From the NCBI GenBank assembly GCA_963792815.1, contig CAWBXR010000004.1, forward strand, positions 186,001 through 250,000: a stretch of DNA of 64,000 nucleotides, read 5' to 3'. The DNA comes from JARRPM01 sp963792815. Its GTDB lineage: Bacteria > Pseudomonadota > Gammaproteobacteria > Pseudomonadales > Halieaceae. Under the pieces are notes generated by a model. That model made no database searches. It was given only the letters and a program-made list of their open reading frames with translations, and was not told the origin of the DNA. Below are positions 1 through 10,000 of the stretch, in pieces. The stretch's first letter is position 1, and each line of letters starts with the position of its first letter. The position numbers were made by a program, and so were the translations under genes.

Positions 1-2
1 TA

Positions 3-830
3 GCGACATCCTATAAGGCCGGTACCACCTGGACCCAGGGGATTATCGCCAACCTGCTGTTTCCAGATGGTCAGTTTCCGGCGCCGCCGGAGGTGATGTC
101 GCCCTGGCTGGATATGCGGCTGATTCCCCTGGAGCTGGTGTTGACCGGCCTGGAAGCACAATCACACCGGCGCTTTATCAAGACCCACCTGCCGCTGGAT
201 GGCATGCGTTACGAGCCGGAGGTGAAATATCTGTATGTGACCCGCGATGGGCGCGATGTGTTTATGTCCTTGTGGAATCACTACAGTAATTTCACACCGG
301 AAGCCATCGCTGCAATGAATAGCACTCCCGGCCGTGTTGGTGAGGAGTTCCCGGCTGCTCCCGGGGACATTCACGAGTTCTGGCGGCAATGGGTGAGCAG
401 GAGTTGGTTTGACAATGAAGTCGGCGGCTGGCCGTACTGGTCGCACCTGTCCAATGTGCAGTCCTGGTGGGATTATCGGCACCTGCCCAATATCCGGCTG
501 GTGCACTATAACGATTTACTGGCGGATACCGAGACGGAGATACGCGGCATCGCGGGTTTCCTGGGCATTGATGTGCCGGAGTCCGCGTGGCCGGCCATAG
601 TGAAGGCGGTGTCGTTCAAGCAGATGAAAGCGATGGGAGACCTCTATACGCCCGGCGGCGGTGTCTTCTGGAAGGGTGGCGCGGAAACCTTTCTGAACAA
701 AGGTACCAACGGGCGCTGGAGGGAGGTGCTCTCCGCTGCCGAGGTGGAACAGTACGAGGCGGCCTGTGAACGCGTGCTCACACCCGATTGCCGGCAGTGG
801 CTGGCCAGCGGCGGGCAGTATACTGGCTAG
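3..830 (+). CDS. Sulfotransferase family protein, 5' end cut by the window
   Basis: The frame is open from the first bases of the window, so the N-terminus lies outside. The first visible residues, TSYKAGTTW, match the sulfotransferase 5'-phosphosulfate (PAPS) binding loop, which normally sits close to the N-terminus, so only a short piece is missing. YVTRDGRDVFMSLWNHYSNF is the second PAPS-contacting region (the RDxRD-like 3'-phosphate motif), and KGGAETFLNKGTNGRWRE near the end matches the conserved C-terminal RKGxxGDW-type segment in relaxed form. The family transfers sulfate from PAPS to hydroxyl or amine acceptors; the acceptor cannot be told from sequence. The first in-frame ATG, at 93, is inside the domain and is not the start. 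The next gene follows after 119 bases on the same strand. Confidence 0.85.
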   Translation, partial: ATSYKAGTTWTQGIIANLLFPDGQFPAPPEVMSPWLDMRLIPLELVLTGLEAQSHRRFIKTHLPLDGMRYEPEVKYLYVTRDGRDVFMSLWNHYSNFTPEAIAAMNSTPGRVGEEFPAAPGDIHEFWRQWVSRSWFDNEVGGWPYWSHLSNVQSWWDYRHLPNIRLVHYNDLLADTETEIRGIAGFLGIDVPESAWPAIVKAVSFKQMKAMGDLYTPGGGVFWKGGAETFLNKGTNGRWREVLSAAEVEQYEAACERVLTPDCRQWLASGGQYTG

Positions 831-949
831 AGAGCGCACCGGCGCCTTTACGAACGGGCAGCGTCGTCTATGCTCAACGGTATAGTTGCGAGGCTCAGCC
901 ATGAACAGCTCAAGTTTTCCCCAGACCCCGTGCATTTTATGGAGGGTGC

Positions 950-1417
950 ATGCGCCCCGATTCCAGTGTGAGTGATCAGCAGACCGACACCGCGCGACAG
1001 CTCGAGGGGGTTTGGCGGCTGGTCTCGTCCGTGTTCAGGACGACGTCGGGCAAGGTGATCTACCCGCTCGGTGAAGGCGCCACCGGCCAGGCTATTTTTA
1101 CCCGGTCGGGCTACATGTCCGCCCAGTTGATGCGGCCGGGCAGGCCGGCCTTTGCATCGGGCGACCAGGCCGGTGGCACCGAGCAGGAAATACACGCCGC
1201 CCTGCAGGGCTATGCCGCCTACTATGGCCAGTGTGAGATCGACGAGGAAAACAAGACACTGGCCACCCGGGTGGAGGGGAGCCTGTTTCCGAACTGGGTG
1301 GGGAGCAGGCAGCTGCGCTATTACGAGTTTTCCGACTCGCAGCTCATTCTGAGGACCACGCCAATCGCCTTTGGCGAGGAGGAATTCACCGGCGTACTGA
1401 CCTGGGAGCGCAGGTGA
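950..1417 (+). CDS. Lipocalin-like domain protein
   Basis: 155 residues without a signal peptide. It opens with LEGVWRLVSS and carries GYMSAQLMRPGRP in the middle and YYEFSDSQLIL near the end, the pattern of the small bacterial lipocalin-like family (Pfam Lipocalin_5 type), which folds as a beta-barrel that may bind a small hydrophobic ligand. The family has no well-established reaction. GGAGG at 941-945 lies 4 bases before the ATG. It sits between the sulfotransferase and an uncharacterised gene that starts 44 bases downstream, so a short operon is possible. The fold assignment is from motif resemblance; the ligand is unknown. Confidence 0.7.
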   Translation: MRPDSSVSDQQTDTARQLEGVWRLVSSVFRTTSGKVIYPLGEGATGQAIFTRSGYMSAQLMRPGRPAFASGDQAGGTEQEIHAALQGYAAYYGQCEIDEENKTLATRVEGSLFPNWVGSRQLRYYEFSDSQLILRTTPIAFGEEEFTGVLTWERR

Positions 1418-1461
1418 TTGTGGCTGGAGATTAACCGGGAAGAACGGCGGGGAGTTCGTGC

Positions 1462-2085
1462 GTGTTGGACAGGAGCAAGCTGAAGTCCGCTGAGAGGGCA
1501 TTTCTCAGTCAATATCCCCAGGGTTTCGATGACCCCGAAATGCTCAAGATCATCAAGAAGCACCGCATGTCACCCCTGGTGGATATGGCGAGGGAGAGCT
1601 TCAGCGAGCGCGCCTGCTCCAATGTTCACCTGGCCGCCGCCAATATGGTCAAGATCGTGTCCCGCTCCTCCATGGTCTCCCTGTTTGAAAAGCCCAAATT
1701 CAGGGACTTCGTCAAAGCCCTGGACGAAAATGAGAAAGCCTTCCTGGTAAATGCCCTGCGGGAAATCCTGCACGGCAGGCAGCAGGCGGGGTTTGAGGCG
1801 ATGGTCGACATACTGAAGACCGGCAAGCTGGCCAAGTGGAGCCTGGTTACTATCATCCCGGCCTATTACAAGCCGACGCGCGAGGTGTTCGTCAAGCCCA
1901 CGACCGCCAAGGGCATAATCCGGTTTTTTGAGCTGGAAGACCCGGTCTACAAGCCAACTCCCAGCTGGGATTTTTACCGCAAATACCGCAAGCTGATAAA
2001 CGATGGCAAAAAAGAGGTAGATCGCAGCCTCTCACCTTCCAATGCAGCATTTACGGGCTTCCTGATGATGACAGTCCTGCCTTAA
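1462..2085 (+). CDS. Conserved hypothetical protein
   Basis: 207 residues starting at GTG 1462, with GGAG at 1451-1454 as ribosome binding site. The protein is basic and mixed alpha-helical, with no signal peptide, no clear membrane segment and no catalytic motif I recognise. Helical stretches such as LDENEKAFLVNALREILHGR occupy the middle, and the C-terminal third is rich in aromatic residues and lysine (PSWDFYRKYRKLI). Codon use resembles the neighbours, so I accept it as a real gene. It follows the lipocalin-like gene by 44 bases and may be cotranscribed with it. I do not recognise the family. Confidence 0.6.
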   Translation: MLDRSKLKSAERAFLSQYPQGFDDPEMLKIIKKHRMSPLVDMARESFSERACSNVHLAAANMVKIVSRSSMVSLFEKPKFRDFVKALDENEKAFLVNALREILHGRQQAGFEAMVDILKTGKLAKWSLVTIIPAYYKPTREVFVKPTTAKGIIRFFELEDPVYKPTPSWDFYRKYRKLINDGKKEVDRSLSPSNAAFTGFLMMTVLP

Positions 2086-2182
2086 AGCTACTTTTCTCGC
2101 CTTTTTCACCCTCCGAAGCGGTGTTTCATGCTTCAGGCTGGGCTACAATCGGGTTGGGGACAAAAGAAGAAGACAATGTGAC

Positions 2183-2899
2183 GTGAAGGTTTTACCGGGG
2201 CTGGTCCTCGCTACTTTGTTGTGCTGTTCGCTGCCCGTCCAGGCCGACGGGGGCAACGTTGTCCTGGGCACCGGCCTGACGGAGGCTGAGCCCGCACCCG
2301 CGCAACCCGCCATGAAAATCTATAAATACCGCGACAAGAACGGTGTGCTCTCGTATTCCGACCAGGCTCCCGCGGGCAGGAGATACGAGATATTCCAGCT
2401 GTCCTGTTTTGCCTGCAACCTGAAGTCCAGGGTCGACTGGCACAATACCCCGCTGCAACTGGATGCATTCAATTACGCGATCAGCTCGGCATCCAGGAAA
2501 TACCAGGTGGACCCTGCACTGGTGCGCGCGGTCATTCATGCCGAGTCTGCTTTCAGGCCTGCAGCAAGGTCGAAAAAGGGCGCGCTGGGCCTTATGCAGT
2601 TGATGCCGGATACCGCCAGGGACATGGGTGTTTCGGACGCCCTGGAACCGGAGCAGAATATACTCGGTGGCGTGCGGTACCTCGCCTGGCTGCTCGACCA
2701 GAACGGCGGCAATACCCTGCTGGCCACCGCGGCCTATAATGCCGGCCCGGGCGCCGTCGAGCGTTACGCAGGCATTCCTCCCTTCGAGGAAACCGAAACC
2801 TACGTCAAGCGGGTAAGAATCCTGCATGAACGTTACCGCAATGCACTGGCGGCGAGCCACAGCGGTAGCAGCATCTCGCAAGCCACGGCCTTCAGATAG
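2183..2899 (+). CDS. Lytic transglycosylase (SLT domain) with DUF4124
   Basis: 238 residues beginning with a signal peptide (MKVLPGLVLATLLCCSLPVQA), so periplasmic. A short DUF4124-type strand region follows (MKIYKYRDKNGVLSYSDQAP, residues 44-63), then an SLT domain. The catalytic Glu is in AVIHAESAF (about E121), followed by GLMQLMP (136-142) and AAYNAGPGAV (183-192), all canonical for family 1 transglycosylases. These cut the MurNAc-GlcNAc bond of peptidoglycan with formation of 1,6-anhydro-MurNAc. The start is GTG 2183: the ATG at 2176 is out of frame and stops at once, and purine-rich AAGAAGAAG lies just upstream. The cell-wall role is solid; the specific physiological role (turnover or machinery insertion) is not visible. 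Confidence 0.88.
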   Translation: MKVLPGLVLATLLCCSLPVQADGGNVVLGTGLTEAEPAPAQPAMKIYKYRDKNGVLSYSDQAPAGRRYEIFQLSCFACNLKSRVDWHNTPLQLDAFNYAISSASRKYQVDPALVRAVIHAESAFRPAARSKKGALGLMQLMPDTARDMGVSDALEPEQNILGGVRYLAWLLDQNGGNTLLATAAYNAGPGAVERYAGIPPFEETETYVKRVRILHERYRNALAASHSGSSISQATAFR

Positions 2900-3059
2900 T
2901 CCTGATCTCCCCCTGAACAAGCTGTCCCGGGGTGCCGGGATGCAGCATGTCGCTGGCATATCGAATGGCGCCGGAGCATGAAATGTTGCTATGGTTTGTC
3001 CCGCGCAAACCTGGCGCGCGCCAGGGTGCCAGCAAAATCAAACGGGGAGCAGAATCGAA

Positions 3060-4535
3060 ATGGAGCTGGATAAGCTGCAGAGCTTTGTACTGAGGTTCCT
3101 GGAGTATGGCACGCTGGCCCTGGCCTGCGTTCTGGGCCTGCTGATCCTGGCAGTGCTGTATATGTATGTTGCCGACGTCACCCAGAAAAAGCAGACCATT
3201 CGTCGCAACTACCCGGTAATCGGGCGCTTCCGCTATTTTTTCGAGCATCTCGGGGAGTTTTTCCGGCAGTACCTGTTTGCGCAGGACCGGGAGGAACTGC
3301 CCTTCAACCGGGCCCAGCGGGCCTGGGTATACCGGGCCGCAAAGAACATCGATTCCACCGTGGCCTTCGGCTCCACCCACCCCCTCAACCGCCCCGGGGA
3401 TTTCATTTTCCTCAATGGCCTGTTCCCACCATTGGAGGAGGAGGTGAGGCCGCGCGGCACAATTACCTTTGGTGAGGGTTATGCGCTGCATCCTTACAGC
3501 ACCTCGTCCTTTTTCAACATATCCGCCATGAGTTTCGGTGCTATCTCGGAGCCAGCCGTGCGCGCACTCTCCCGCGGCGCGAAGCAGGCGGGAATCTGGC
3601 TCAACACGGGTGAGGGAGCGCTCTCGGCGTTCCACCTGGAGGGCGGTTGCGACCTGGTATTCCAGATAGGCACAGCCAAGTATGGTGTGCGGGACGAGCA
3701 GGGCCGGCTGAGCGACGAGAAATTAAAGTCCGTTGCCGCACACGAAGCAGTGCGCATGTTCGAAATCAAGCTGTCCCAGGGTGCCAAACCCGGCAAGGGC
3801 GGGATATTACCCGGCGCCAAGGTGACACAGGTAATAGCCAGTACTCGCGGCATTCCACAGGGGCAGGACTCGCTGAGCCCCAACCGTCACCCGGACATCC
3901 AGTCTATCGACGACCTGCTGGACATGATTCACCGGGTGCGGTCGGTGACGGGCAAACCGGTGGGGATCAAGGCAGTGATAGGCCAGTCGGATTGGCTGGA
4001 CGATATGTGCCTGCATATCCAGCAACGGGGCCTGGAATACGCCCCTGACTTTTTCACCGTGGACAGCGCCGACGGCGGCACGGGCGCCGCCCCCCAGAGC
4101 CTTATCGACTATATGGGCCTGCCCATCCAGCGCAGCCTGCCGCTGCTGGTGGACAAACTCGTGGCACACGGCCTGCGCGAGCGTATCCGGGTGATCGGCT
4201 CCGGCAAGATGATCAACCCCGCCGGGGTCGCGGCTTGCCTTTGCCTGGGTGCTGACTGCGTCAATTCCGCCCGGGGGTTCATGTTTGCCCTGGGTTGCGT
4301 GCAGTCCCTGCAGTGCAACAAGAATACCTGCCCCACGGGTATAACCACCCACGACGAAGACCTGCAGAAGGGCCTGGATCCCACCGACAAGGCGAGCAGG
4401 GTGGCCAGCTATGCCCGGAACCTGATGCATGAAGTGGAAGTGATTGCTCACTCCTGCGGGGTGGCTGAGCCCGGCCTGTTGAACCGCGGGCATGTGCAGT
4501 CAATCAATGCCCGGGGTGAGCCCGAGCGTATTTGA
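3060..4535 (+). CDS. FMN-binding glutamate synthase family protein, membrane-anchored
   Basis: 491 residues. A single membrane segment near residues 18-40 precedes a full GltB-type FMN domain: FFNISAMSFGAISEPAVRAL, GEGALSAFH, KPGKGGILPG, DSADGGTGAAP and IGSGKM line the FMN and active site, and CVQSLQCNKNTCPTG has the cysteine spacing of the 3Fe-4S cluster. The glutaminase and structural domains of real glutamate synthase are absent, so it is a stand-alone synthase-domain relative whose substrate is not established. I place the start at ATG 3060, not 2991, because GGGGAG at 3043-3048 sits before it and the extra N-terminus would be low-quality sequence before the anchor. It is convergent with the VOC gene. 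Confidence 0.85.
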   Translation: MELDKLQSFVLRFLEYGTLALACVLGLLILAVLYMYVADVTQKKQTIRRNYPVIGRFRYFFEHLGEFFRQYLFAQDREELPFNRAQRAWVYRAAKNIDSTVAFGSTHPLNRPGDFIFLNGLFPPLEEEVRPRGTITFGEGYALHPYSTSSFFNISAMSFGAISEPAVRALSRGAKQAGIWLNTGEGALSAFHLEGGCDLVFQIGTAKYGVRDEQGRLSDEKLKSVAAHEAVRMFEIKLSQGAKPGKGGILPGAKVTQVIASTRGIPQGQDSLSPNRHPDIQSIDDLLDMIHRVRSVTGKPVGIKAVIGQSDWLDDMCLHIQQRGLEYAPDFFTVDSADGGTGAAPQSLIDYMGLPIQRSLPLLVDKLVAHGLRERIRVIGSGKMINPAGVAACLCLGADCVNSARGFMFALGCVQSLQCNKNTCPTGITTHDEDLQKGLDPTDKASRVASYARNLMHEVEVIAHSCGVAEPGLLNRGHVQSINARGEPERI

Positions 4536-4561
4536 ATCGCTGTTGACAAAGCGGCAAGGCT

Positions 4562-4581
4562 CGGGGCCCGTCACTGCCCCG
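4562..4581. terminator. GC hairpin between convergent genes
   Basis: CGGGGC at 4562-4567 pairs with GCCCCG at 4576-4581 around an 8-base loop, in the 61-base gap between the converging glutamate-synthase-like and VOC genes. No T-run follows on either side, so this is a candidate terminator by position and structure only. Confidence 0.35.
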
Positions 4582-4596
4582 GCTGACCTGTTCAGA

Positions 4597-4977
4597 TCAC
4601 GCCAGGCGATGCAGGGCGCACAGCTTGTTGCCGGAGGGGTCGCGCAGATAGGCGAGGTAAAGTTTGCCGCCGGCGCCTTCGCGCACCCCGGGTGGATCTT
4701 CGCAGGCGGTGCCACCGTTGGCGAGCCCGGTGGCATGCCACGCATCAGCCGCCGCCGGGTCCGCTGCCGCAAAACCGATGGTAATGCCGTTGCCTGGGCT
4801 GGCAGTCTCTCCATTGATCGGTTTGGTAATCGAAAATATGCCGGTAGGGGTAAAGTAAAAACAGCGGCCCTTGTCGTCAAAGACGCCGGGTTCGTGGCCG
4901 AACACGCCCAGGGTGGCATCGTAGAATGCCTTTGATTTCTCAATGTCGTCGGCGCCAACCATGATGTGACTGAACAT
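4597..4977 (-). CDS. VOC (glyoxalase/dioxygenase fold) family protein
   Basis: 126 residues in the typical two beta-alpha-beta-beta-beta modules. It starts MFSHIMVGADDIEKSKAFYD, with a metal-ligand-position His near the N-terminus, and ends with YLRDPSGNKLCALH, the usual last strand motif. This superfamily includes glyoxalase I, extradiol dioxygenases and resistance proteins; nothing here picks one reaction. Upstream of the ATG the sequence AAAGGA gives a good ribosome binding site. A longer open frame on the opposite strand (4492-4935) is only its shadow. It is a single gene, divergent from the membrane protein at 5092. Confidence 0.82.
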   Translation of the reverse strand: MFSHIMVGADDIEKSKAFYDATLGVFGHEPGVFDDKGRCFYFTPTGIFSITKPINGETASPGNGITIGFAAADPAAADAWHATGLANGGTACEDPPGVREGAGGKLYLAYLRDPSGNKLCALHRLA

Positions 4978-5091
4978 ATCTGTTTTCCTTTAGAGTAGTT
5001 GAAGGGAGTTAGAGTCTAGTCGATAACTGCCGCGATACAAGTTAGCCTCGTACCGCAGCCCGGACAAAATATTTCAGGGAGATATCACACA

Positions 5092-5751
5092 ATGCAGAAC
5101 AATCTTGATCGCGCAAAGGACCTTTTGCCCTCTATCATCCTCACGATCCTGAGTATGATACAGGCACTGGCGCTGGAGTTATTCTGGAGCAGGGTGGAGG
5201 ACAGCAGTTTCCTGTGGCACGGGGGGCTGGACGCGGTCGTCGGTTGGCTGCAATTGCTGGTTATGCTCGTCGGTATTCTCCTGATCTGGGTCTTTTATGT
5301 GAGCTTCGTGCTGCGCTTCAGCTGGCTTCCCTCGCTGGAAGATACCCTGATACCGTTTCTTATCGGTCTGCTGGAATTTGCCATGATAGACCTGATGCGG
5401 CCGGGATTACTGGGTATCTGGTTTGTGTTGCTGGGCGCGGTATTCGCGGTTGCTACCATTGGCAGCCACCTGACAATGCGGCAGGCCCGCCAGGATCCGG
5501 CAAACGACTATTTTTTCAGCAAGGTTGCGCCGGCCAGCTGGCGGGATTACAGCGCCACTATACTGGTCGTGTGCCTTTTCTGCGTATTCGGGTTGGTGCT
5601 GTGGCTGAGCGACAACCACGGCCCCACGTCCATTGTGGCTCTGCTGATAGCCCTCGGCATTTTGCTGTTCCGCTTTGGCCAGGCAAAAAACTACTGGATG
5701 CATTCCCTGGTTTCTGACCCCGTCAGTGCGGATGACCGGGACGAAAAGTAA
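5092..5751 (+). CDS. Integral membrane protein of unknown function
   Basis: 219 residues with about six hydrophobic segments: SIILTILSMIQALALELFW, LQLLVMLVGILLIWVFYVSF, TLIPFLIGLLEFAMIDL, LLGIWFVLLGAVFAVATIG, ATILVVCLFCVFGLVLWL and SIVALLIALGILLF. The first and last stretches are hydrophilic and the C-terminus is acidic. No transporter or enzyme motif is visible, and the family is not one I can name. GGGAG precedes the ATG by about 10 bases. It lies alone between the divergent VOC gene and the efflux operon 175 bases downstream. Confidence 0.65.
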   Translation: MQNNLDRAKDLLPSIILTILSMIQALALELFWSRVEDSSFLWHGGLDAVVGWLQLLVMLVGILLIWVFYVSFVLRFSWLPSLEDTLIPFLIGLLEFAMIDLMRPGLLGIWFVLLGAVFAVATIGSHLTMRQARQDPANDYFFSKVAPASWRDYSATILVVCLFCVFGLVLWLSDNHGPTSIVALLIALGILLFRFGQAKNYWMHSLVSDPVSADDRDEK

Positions 5752-5884
5752 GAAAACGTATACCCGTCACCGCAGACGGGTGCGCGAATCAAAGTTCTGG
5801 TCCGTTGCGCGCCTGGGGCCGTATTATCACCATGTAAGGCGAAATCGTGTGAAGCATGCCATATTTTGAGCCTTGCCGGGCCAG

Positions 5885-5890
5885 TATAAT
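5885..5890 (+). promoter_or_regulatory. Candidate -10 element of the efflux operon
   Basis: A perfect TATAAT lies 37 bases before the adaptor start codon, in the 175-base gap after the membrane protein gene. No good -35 hexamer is present at 16-18 bases spacing, so this is a half-supported promoter. Confidence 0.35.
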
Positions 5891-5926
5891 GCTCGCCCCG
5901 TAAGTGCATCCTGCCGGTACCTGTGA

Positions 5927-7040
5927 ATGTCCAAGAACATTATTTCTGCATCGATCGTAGCAGTGGGGCTGTTGCTCTGGCTGGGGTCGGGCCTGTTCTT
6001 TGGTGAGTCGGCGCCATCCGAGCACCCCGCCATTGCTGTCCAGGACCCTGCAGGCGGCGGCGCTCCCGAACGCGCGGCTGCCCAGGTGCGCGCCGAAATC
6101 ATCAAGTCGGAGGCCCGAACCCGGTTCCTGGTGTTACGCGGCCGGACCGAGAGCAAGCGTACCGTGGAGGTGAAGGCCGAGATCGCCGGCACAGTGGTAG
6201 CCCGGCCAGTCGAACGAGGCATGCGGGTCCAGGCGGGCGAACTGCTGTGCGAGGTGGCAGTGGATGATCGCGAGGCCGCGGTAGCCGAGGCCGAGGCCGC
6301 CCTGGAGGATGCCAGGATCGAGTTCGAAGGCAGCCTGAAACTGAAGGAGCAGGGCCTGCAGTCCCAGGCGGCAATAGCGGGCGCCGCGGCCCGGCAGGAA
6401 GCGGCTCGCGCCCAGTTGCAGCGGCAGGTTCTCAATCTGGAGCGCACCCGTATAACCGCGCCTTTCAGCGGTGTGGTGGAGGACCTGCACATGAACGCGG
6501 GGGATTACGCCGTGCCAGGGTCCGTGTGTGCCACGCTGATCGACCTCGACCCGATGCTGGTGAGCGCCGATGTCACCGAGTCGGAGGTGGAGAGCATGCG
6601 CCTGGGCGGCCGTATCTCCGCGCGCACCAGCGCGGGGAGGGAGATAGAGGGTGTGGTCACCTTCATCGGCAAGCAGAGCGACCCGTGTGACACGGACCTA
6701 TCCCGTCGAAATTACAGTGAAGAATCCCGATTACAGTATCCGTTCCGGCCTGACCGTCAACGTGCGTTTCGGGCTGGGCGAGGTGCAGGCCCACCGGATT
6801 TCCCCGGCCCTGTTCACCCTGGACGACCTGGGTGCGATGGGTGTGCGCACCATCGACAAATCCAACCGGGTGAAATTCCATACGGTGCGCATCATCGAGG
6901 ATGGTCCCGAGGGTGTCTGGGTTACCGGGCTGCCCAGGACCACCCGGCTGATTACCGTCGGCCAGGAGTTTGTCTCGGCAGGGCAGGTAGTCGAGCCCGT
7001 GTACCCCGACGAGCGCGGCGCACAAGTAGCCCAGCCATGA
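5927..7040 (+). pseudogene. RND efflux periplasmic adaptor (MFP/HlyD), one frameshift
   Basis: The adaptor reads from ATG 5927 in one frame to about 6685 and then in the next frame to TGA 7040. N-terminal anchor ASIVAVGLLLWLGSGLFF, lipoyl half-motifs (VKAEIAGTVVARPVERGMRV and RITAPFSGVVEDLHMNAGDY), an alpha-helical hairpin between them, and beta-barrel segments after the break (TYPVEITVKNPDYSIRSGLT, TRLITVGQEFVSAG) are all there. The break lies in the GACCCGTGTGACACGG stretch: dropping one base near 6686 restores a 370-residue adaptor of normal length. Without it, the frame runs on by chance into the permease as one 1429-residue chain, which I do not accept. The adaptor stop overlaps the permease ATG (ATGA at 7037-7040), the usual efflux-operon arrangement. 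A sequencing error is the simplest reading. Confidence 0.85.
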
Positions 7041-10000
7041 CTTCGCTTATCGATTCGGCTATCAGTCGAACCCGCACCACCATGTCACTGCTGGCAGTGT
7101 TGGTGGTGGCGGGCTTCCTCTCGCGCGCCGTCCTGCCGATAGCAAACGACCCGCACATCGAGTTGCCGTACTTTTATATCGGCGTTATGCATGAAGGCAT
7201 CTCGCCCGAGGATGCCGAGCGGCTGCTGGTTCAGCCCATGGAAATCGAGTTGCGCAAGCTCGAGGGCGTGGTGGAACTGAAGTCCCAGGCGTCCGAAGGC
7301 CTGGCCTTTTTCTTCGTCGAGTTTGACGTCTCCCAGGACCTCAACGAGGCTCTGAGTGATGTGCGTGAGGCGGTCAACCGCGCCAAGGCAGAAATGCCAA
7401 GCACGGCGGAGGAGCCGATTGTCCAGGAGCTCACGGTCGATGATTTCCCCATAGTGCAGGTCAACCTCGTAGGTGGGAACGCCAGCGAACGCAGCGTCTA
7501 CCAGGCTGCGCTCAAGCTTCGGGATGACATAGAGTCAATTCCATCGGTGCTGGCGGCAAATCTGCAGGGTCACAGGGAGGAGTTGCTCGAGGTCCTCATC
7601 GACCCGGATGCCCTCCACGCCTACCGCATCTCCAGTGAGGAGCTGTTGAGTACGCTGCAGCGCAATAACCGCCTGATCCCCGCAGGCAGCATCGACACCG
7701 GCAAGGGGCGCTTCTCGGTCAAGGTCCCGGCAGTGGTAGAGGAGGCCGCGGATATTCTCGATCTGCCGATCCGCAGTTCTGGCGACACGATAGTCACCCT
7801 GCAGGACGTGGCGTCAGTGCGCAGGACCTTCAAGGACCGCACCAGCTATGCGCGCTACAATGGTCGCGAGGCCATTTCCATCGAGGTAACCAAGCGGGCT
7901 GACGCCAACGTCATCGACAGCGTTGAACAGGTGCTGGCCATAGTGGACGCCGCGCGACCGCTCATACCTGCGGGCATAGAGGTGATAGTGTCCCAGAACC
8001 AGGCCGAGTTTGCCGCGCTCCAGGTGAGGGAGCTTGAGGGCAATATCGTGACGGCTCTGGCGCTGGTAATGGTGCTGGTGGTCGCGGCCATGGGATTTCG
8101 CAGCGGTCTCATCGTGGGTCTGGGAATCCCCGTATCACTGCTGTTTTCCGTCATTATCATCTACCAGTTGGGCTACACCTTCAATTTCATGGTGATGTTC
8201 GGCATGTTGCTCGGCCTGGGTATGCTGATCGACGGCGGGATCGTTGTCACCGAGTACGCAGACCGCATGATGGGCGACGGCATGGACCACAAGGCCGCCT
8301 ATGCCGAAGCGGTGAAACGCATGTTCTGGCCGGTCACCGCGTCAACCGCTACTACGCTGGCGGCGTTCCTCCCGCTGGTGTTCTGGCCCGGGGTCGCCGG
8401 CCAGTTCATGGGTTACCTCCCGGTCACTGTGTTTACGGTCCTGACCGGTTCCCTGCTGTACGCCCTGTTGTTTGGACCGGTTCTGGGCAGCCTGTTTGGC
8501 AGGCCATCCGGCCACAGCCGCAAGACCGCTGAGGCCATGCACCAGCTGGAAGCCGGCGATCCCACGCTGCTGCGGACCCCTACCGGCCGCTTCGCCCGCT
8601 TTCTGGTGCGGGTCTGCAATCGACCGCATATTGCCCTGGGACTTATCGGAGGCATTTTGTTCAGCATTTTCTGGGCCTACGGCAAGTTTGGCGTGGGCAC
8701 CATATTTTTCTCCGACGCCGAGCCCCAGTTCGTCCAGGTATCAGTGCTGGGCCGGGGTAATTTCTCTGCCAGCGAAGTCAACCGCCTGGTGCTCGAGGTC
8801 GAGCGTGAAATTCTGCAGGTGCCAGGCATACGTTTTGTCAACAGCCAGACCCTGTTGCCGGGTGGCAGCGGCGGCGGTCGCGGCAGCGGCAGCAGCTCGG
8901 ATCGTATAGGCTCGATTTTCCTGGAGCTCTACCCGGAGTCCGAGCGCAAAACCTCGGGCAACGCGATCATTCGCGAGATCCGCAGCCGGACCGATCACCT
9001 GGCAGGTATCCATGTAGAGTTGCTGCCCCTGGAGCAGGGCCCGCCGGTTGGCAAGCCGATCCAGATCGAGCTGACCTCCCGCCAGCGCGGCCTGCTGGAG
9101 CCCGCCATGGCCCGGGTGCGGGCCTACCTGGACTCACTTCCCGAGCTGCTCGATATAGATGACACCGCTGCCCTGCCATCGATCGAGTGGCGGATCGAGG
9201 TCGACCGGGCGCAGGCGGCCATTTACGACACCGATGTCTCATCCGCGGGTATCGCGGTACAGCTGGTTACCAACGGGGTAAAGGTCGGCGAATACCGGCC
9301 CGACGGGGCGGACGACGCTGTCGATATCCGGGTGCGTTATCCCAGGGATGATCGCGGCATTCGGGCCATGGATGAGCTGCGCATCAGCACCAACCAGGGA
9401 ATGGTCCCTCTCAGGAACTTTGTCAGGATAGAACCGGCCCCGGGGGTGGATACCCTGAGCCGGGTAGACGGCCTGCCGGTGGAATTGATTCGCGCCGATG
9501 TGATCGATGGCGTGCTGGCCGACACAATGGTGCGAAAGATCGAAAGTTGGCTGGAAATGCAGGATTTCGACCCGGCGGTCAAGATCCGCTTTCGCGGCGC
9601 CAACGAGGAGCAGGCCGACTCCCTGGCCTTTGTGGGAGTCGCGTTTCTGCTGGCTCTAGCCCTGATGTTTATCCTGCTGGTCACCCAGTTCAACAGCTTC
9701 TACCAGAGCGCCCTGATAATGCTGGCGGTGGTCATGTCCACCGCTGGGGTGTTGCTGGGTCTGCTGATTCTGGGCAAGCCTTTCAGTGCGATCCTCACCG
9801 GTGTGGGAGTGGTCGCGCTGGCCGGCATCGTGGTTAACAACAACATCATCCTGATCGATACCTACAATCACGTGAGGAGGATGCACCCCGAGCTGGATAC
9901 CCGCGCTGTCATCGTCAAGGCCACTGCCCAGCGCTTGCGGCCCGTGCTGCTGACGACGGTTACGACGGTATTCGGGCTGTTACCCCTGGCCTGCGGCCTC

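Noticed and set aside
4492..4935. A plus-strand frame opposite the VOC gene
   Set aside because: The VOC protein has full family motifs and a ribosome site; the opposite frame has neither.
6680..6692. Programmed ribosomal frameshifting in the adaptor gene
   Set aside because: No slippery heptamer, stop codon or clear downstream structure is present, and many similar one-base breaks occur in the window.
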